Assembly (NCBI GenBank): GCA_004555205.1 | Contig: SFIY01000006.1 | Span: 10,719-74,718 of the forward strand | Direction: 5' to 3' | Source of the DNA: Clostridiales bacterium | Lineage (GTDB): Bacteria > Bacillota > Clostridia > Oscillospirales > Oscillospiraceae | DNA: 64,000 nt | Shown: positions 61,026-64,000 of the stretch, piece by piece | Position numbering within the stretch: the first letter of the stretch is position 1 | Layout: the number at the start of each line of letters is the position of its first letter | Position numbers and translations under genes: made by a program | The notes under the pieces: model-generated | Databases searched by the model: none | What the model was told of the DNA's origin: nothing | What the model saw: only the letters and a program-made list of their open reading frames with translations

Positions 61026-61404
61026 ATTTTTTTGAAAAATGGTTTTATTTTTGCCCTTCTCGCTGGCTACTCCTTGAGGGCAAGTTGAAATGTTCAGTTT
61101 GTCCAAGCACCTTGACAACTGAATACACATTCAACAAGTACATTCCTGATCGGAGTATAATGCTCAGCCGGATGAAGGTGCGCCAAGAACCTCCTGCCCG
61201 TAAGGGTTATTACGGAAAACAAGGTGGGTAGCGATTCCGAACTATTCTGAAATATCCGATTGCTACGGATAAGGCGATGAAACGATTCAGGGATAATGAT
61301 ACTTCTCTACGGAGCTGGCGGAGTACCCGGCGGAGGTGAAATTCCTATGAGTTCGGTTAGCAACTGAACGCTTGTTGATTTCCTTTTATGCATTTGGGGG
61401 ATGA
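61026..61404 (+). other. Non-coding structured segment, possible 5' group II intron fragment
   Basis: No gene is seen. From about 61178, GTGCGCC (a group II intron 5' signature is GTGYG) is followed by several pairable stretches (CCGTAA...TTACGG, CCTCC...GGTGGG) and by a segment without coding potential up to about 61375. Neither domain V nor a reverse transcriptase gene was found, so at most a 5' fragment remains. The assignment is tentative. Confidence 0.35.
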
Positions 61405-61911
61405 GATCGAATTAAATGCAACGACTTAAGCGCAAAGGGATATTCTGAAAAAGCGGACGCCGGTAATGCAATTCTTGAAGCGTGTCAGGCAATGACGAGT
61501 CCCGATCCGGTTCCTCTCGGAGAGTACCGGGGCTTTCAAACAGAGCTATCCTTTGACACCTTTGAAAAGGAATACAAGGTCAAGCTCAAGGGCGAACTCG
61601 GTTATTCCGTGTCGCTCGGAACAGATACCTTCGGTAATATTACCCGTTTGGATAACGCTCTCGAGGGACTTCCGAAGCGTTTGGAAATGAACGAACAGGA
61701 GCTTGATAATGTCAAAACGCAGTATGAAACGGCAAAGGTCGATGTGGAAAAACCGTTCAATCAGGAAGAAGAACTCAAAACCAAAACCGCAAGGCTGAAC
61801 GAACTCAACGCACTTCTCAATGTGGATAAGCGTGAGAATGAGATTGGCGGCGGCGAGCCTGATGAGGGCGACGAACAGCCCGAAAAAAAGGCAAAAGAAT
61901 ATGAACGGTGA
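61405..61911 (+). pseudogene. Second C-terminal remnant of the giant helicase/methylase family
   Basis: The frame is open from 61405 and encodes EKADAGNAILEACQAM, LGEYRGFQTELSFDTFEKEY, GTDTFGNITRLDNALEGLP and KPFNQEEELKTKTARLNELN. These align with the remnant at 44678-45603 (for example GHYRGFSM, DARGNLIRIDNALDKMP, KPFPFEQELATKTARL), at clearly less than identity, so it comes from a different element. The internal ATG at 61492 could allow a 139-residue product, but the catalytic parts are absent. The tail ends KKAKEYER. Confidence 0.78.
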
Positions 61912-61921
61912 ATGAATCCTC

Positions 61922-61950
61922 TTGACATTGGTTATCATATATGATAACAT
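61922..61950 (+). promoter_or_regulatory. Promoter with an 18-bp palindrome as spacer
   Basis: TTGACA (61922-61927) and TAACAT (61945-61950) have a 17-base spacer. The perfect palindrome GTTATCATATATGATAAC (61931-61948) lies between and across them, a likely operator for the HTH domain of the downstream protein. Confidence 0.8.
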
Positions 61951-61978
61951 AATATCAAAAGAAGAGGGGTGAGGTTTT

Positions 61979-63391
61979 GTGACAGATAAAGAATTGCTGG
62001 CTTCAAGACAAGGCATTGTTCAAAAACTGACGCAGGCAAGACTTGAAAAGGGGCTGACGCAGGAACAGCTTGCAAGGCTTATAGGTACGCAGCGTTCTAA
62101 CATTTGCCGTATTGAAAGCGGGACACAAAATCTCTCCCTTGATATGATGCTGAAGATTGCCGAAGCACTCGGAAAAGATATCAGTATTATGCTCGAAGAA
62201 AAGAGCAAAACTATGACGAATGTATACAGCCTTCGTCTGTATGATGAGGATTTGATCACCTTTTCTCTTGAAGAAAAAGGACTCGAAGGCTTGCAGGCGA
62301 ACATCCTTTATTCCGATACACAGAACGCGAATCTCTTTCCTCTTGATTTGGAACTTACCGATGAGGGGATCGTTAAATGGCTTGGAAAAAGGGTTATCCC
62401 GAAAAACCGACAGTTTGTGGATGAGATACTAAAAACGCTTGGACTCAGTGTAAACAATACCAAAGGTATCATAGATGCCTGTATGGGGCTGTCCCTGAAC
62501 GACAGTTATTGGGTAGTTCCCGCTGATTTTGACGGTAAGTTTGCCGACTATAACCTCTACGAAAACCGCTTTTCTGAGGCACTGTCTTTGGTTGCCTATA
62601 CAGGTGTAGGCGGAAGCAACGAAGCGTTTTCAACCTCGCCTGAGCTTACCACAAACGGTATGCTGAGAAAGGCTTGGCGCTTTGTAGACGATGACGGAAT
62701 TTACCTTTATAAAGGCGGAACGGAGGGCGCAGCCAACACCGGAAACGAACCGTACAGCGAGTATTATGCCTGCCAGATTGCCGAAGCAATGGGACTGCCT
62801 TGTGTGCAGTATGATTTGGAAAACTGGAAAGGCATCCTTGCTTCAAAGTGCAGACTCTTCACGGATATTGATACAGCCTTTGTTCCCATCGGAAGATTTC
62901 TTCGCAAATGTTCCTTGAAAGAGTGCCTGGACTATTATGCTTCACTCGGAGAAGATTTTTATGAACAGCTTTGCAGTATGCTTGTGTTTGACTCCGTGAT
63001 ATACAACGAAGATCGGCACTTTGGTAATTTCGGCGTACTGCGGGATAATCACACAGGACAGATTATCTCTCCCGCCCCTATCTTTGATAATGGCTTGTCC
63101 CTGTTTAATTTTGCAATGCCCGATGATTTCAAAAATCTGAAAGAGTATGCCAAAACCCGTTCCAATCCGTACAGAATATCCTATGAAGAAATCTGTAAAG
63201 AGGTTATGGGTTCAAAGCAAAAAGCACAGCTTCGCAGATTGATTGATTTCCGATTTAAGCGCCATCCGTCACTTAATCTTCCCGAAGAAAGACTGACGGC
63301 AATTGAGAAACAAATAGGCGAACGTATACGGGAACTGCTTTCAATTCCGTCCCGCAGAAAGGCAAAACAGAAAGGCGAACCGACAAGATAA
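61979..63391 (+). CDS. Single-chain HTH-HipA-like kinase
   Basis: This 470-residue protein fuses an XRE-type helix-turn-helix (about 13-75; RLEKGLTQEQLARLIGTQRSN begins it) to a HipA-like kinase domain. The kinase motif NEDRHFGNFG (Asp345, Asn350) corresponds to the HipA catalytic loop, and IFDNG (Asp370) to the metal-binding Asp. In classical HipBA the HTH antitoxin and kinase toxin are separate. Here one chain probably represses its own promoter through the palindrome in the spacer. A GTG start at 61979 with GAGGGGTGAGG upstream was chosen, since the next Met is after the HTH. A role in dormancy or phage defence is inferred from the family. Confidence 0.85.
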   Translation: MTDKELLASRQGIVQKLTQARLEKGLTQEQLARLIGTQRSNICRIESGTQNLSLDMMLKIAEALGKDISIMLEEKSKTMTNVYSLRLYDEDLITFSLEEKGLEGLQANILYSDTQNANLFPLDLELTDEGIVKWLGKRVIPKNRQFVDEILKTLGLSVNNTKGIIDACMGLSLNDSYWVVPADFDGKFADYNLYENRFSEALSLVAYTGVGGSNEAFSTSPELTTNGMLRKAWRFVDDDGIYLYKGGTEGAANTGNEPYSEYYACQIAEAMGLPCVQYDLENWKGILASKCRLFTDIDTAFVPIGRFLRKCSLKECLDYYASLGEDFYEQLCSMLVFDSVIYNEDRHFGNFGVLRDNHTGQIISPAPIFDNGLSLFNFAMPDDFKNLKEYAKTRSNPYRISYEEICKEVMGSKQKAQLRRLIDFRFKRHPSLNLPEERLTAIEKQIGERIRELLSIPSRRKAKQKGEPTR

Positions 63392-63408
63392 TATCTAAAA
63401 CAGTATTT

Positions 63409-63446
63409 AGCCGCTTGGTTTTCTAAATGAAATCAGGCGGCTTTTT
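63409..63446 (+). terminator. Terminator of the HTH-HipA gene
   Basis: AGCCGC/GCGGCT arms with a large loop, followed by TTTT. Confidence 0.65.
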
Positions 63447-63481
63447 CTATTTCAAAAAGGAGATGATGGGAATTTAGTGAA

Positions 63482-63597
63482 AACTTAGGTGTAAATGCAC
63501 CTAAGTTTCAAGTGAGCACTTGATATTTTGAAAAAACGGTGGTATACTATACTTGAAAGTTGGGGTAAAATGCCCGTAAGTTTTAAGTAACCGGAGG
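63482..63597 (+). promoter_or_regulatory. Duplicated dyad elements and promoter before the ATPase gene
   Basis: Perfect 11-bp arms AAACTTAGGTG/CACCTAAGTTT (63482-63509) are followed by TCAAGTG-AG-CACTTGA (63509-63524). A diverged copy of the same arrangement (AAGTTGGGGTAAAATGCCC, then GTAAGTTTTAAGTAA) lies at 63555-63592. TTGATA (63521-63526) and TATACT (63543-63548) with a 16-base spacer form a possible promoter between them. Confidence 0.6.
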
Positions 63598-63603
63598 ACT
63601 ACA

Positions 63604-63978
63604 ATGCAGAATATTATTAAGCGTGACGAATATCTTAGCAGAATTATTGACAGAAAGGAAAACGGACTGATTAAGGTTATTACCGGTATCAGAAGATGCG
63701 GAAAGAGCTTTCTCCTGTTCAATCTGTTTTATGATTATCTGATCGAAAGCGGAGTAAAAGAAGAACAGATTATTACGATTGCCTTGGATGATGATACCTT
63801 TGTTAAGTACCGTGATCCTGATGAATTGTCAAAATATATTCGCGGGAAAATCACGGGCTCGGATATGTACTATATTCTCATTGACGAGGTGCAGTACGCA
63901 ATCACAAAAGATGAACTAAAAAATCACCAATGCTCAAACTGGTATTTTAAATGGTGCAGACGGCGTCTTAGCTATTAA
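63604..63978 (+). pseudogene. DUF4143-type AAA ATPase, truncated
   Basis: The first about 107 residues are the N-terminus of the AAA ATPases that carry DUF4143: YLSRIIDRKENGLIKVITG, the P-loop GIRRCGKSF and Walker B YYILIDEVQYA. After KDELKN the sequence departs from the family and stops after 17 unrelated residues. Full members have about 400-450 residues. From about 63930 another frame (NAQTGILNGADGVLAINKP) is open to the end of the window, so a junction or deletion is likely there. GGAGG precedes the ATG. Confidence 0.75.
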
Positions 63979-64000
63979 TAAACCCGTCCGTAAAGGCGCT

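Overview
The window looks like the chromosome of an anaerobic, low-to-mid GC Gram-positive gut bacterium of the class Clostridia, most likely Oscillospirales; this is an inference from gene content. Pointers are AGGAGG-type ribosome binding sites, a ferredoxin-linked 2-oxoacid oxidoreductase, pyruvate phosphate dikinase, NifS/NifU with an Rrf2 regulator, RicT next to a delta-prime clamp-loader subunit, and remains of clostridial conjugative elements. No rRNA, tRNA or CRISPR array was recognised.

Region 1 (1-6606): a minus-strand operon for a four-subunit 2-oxoacid:ferredoxin oxidoreductase followed by a CoA-binding acyl-CoA synthetase that runs off the window. A separate plus-strand pair encodes a class V PLP enzyme and an M24 peptidase. 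An IclR regulator lies between them, and both operon promoters carry the same AT-rich element, so one regulator probably controls amino-acid-derived oxoacid metabolism.

Region 2 (6637-27787): a peptide-use regulon. One roughly 15 kb minus-strand operon encodes an oligopeptide ABC importer (A-B-C-D-F), a giant M14-type peptidase, an S9 peptidase, a MATE exporter, an M29 aminopeptidase and PepD. A second minus-strand operon encodes an amidohydrolase, an M18 aminopeptidase, a Gate-domain membrane protein and a second MATE exporter. A GntR/FCD regulator lies between them, and both promoters are followed by the same 14-bp element ATTACCATGGTAGC. Import, cytosolic hydrolysis and export appear to be controlled together.

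Region 3 (28423-36929): an operon joining an aconitase-like hydratase and NADP-isocitrate dehydrogenase to citrate lyase (citD, E, F), its ligase (citC) and a CitX-CitG fusion. No citrate carrier or oxaloacetate decarboxylase is present.

Region 4 (36936-46340): a decayed mobile region. It holds IS66 fragments, a frameshifted ImmA-like fragment, an oriT-like cluster of palindromes, a MOBP-type relaxase with MobC, an AbiE toxin-antitoxin pair, DUF3848/3849 and DUF3846 proteins, and a ParB gene fused by deletion to the 3' end of a giant helicase gene.

Region 5 (46345-60988): mostly housekeeping genes. It includes fumC with an in-frame stop, malic enzyme without a normal stop, an ABC-2 transporter, CstA, a possible 57-nt sRNA, nifS-nifU-rrf2, a HAD hydrolase, RicT, HolB and pyruvate phosphate dikinase.

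Region 6 (60989-64000): a second element scar. It holds a possible group II intron fragment, a second helicase C-terminal remnant, a single-chain HTH-HipA kinase whose promoter spacer is an 18-bp palindrome, and a truncated DUF4143-type ATPase.
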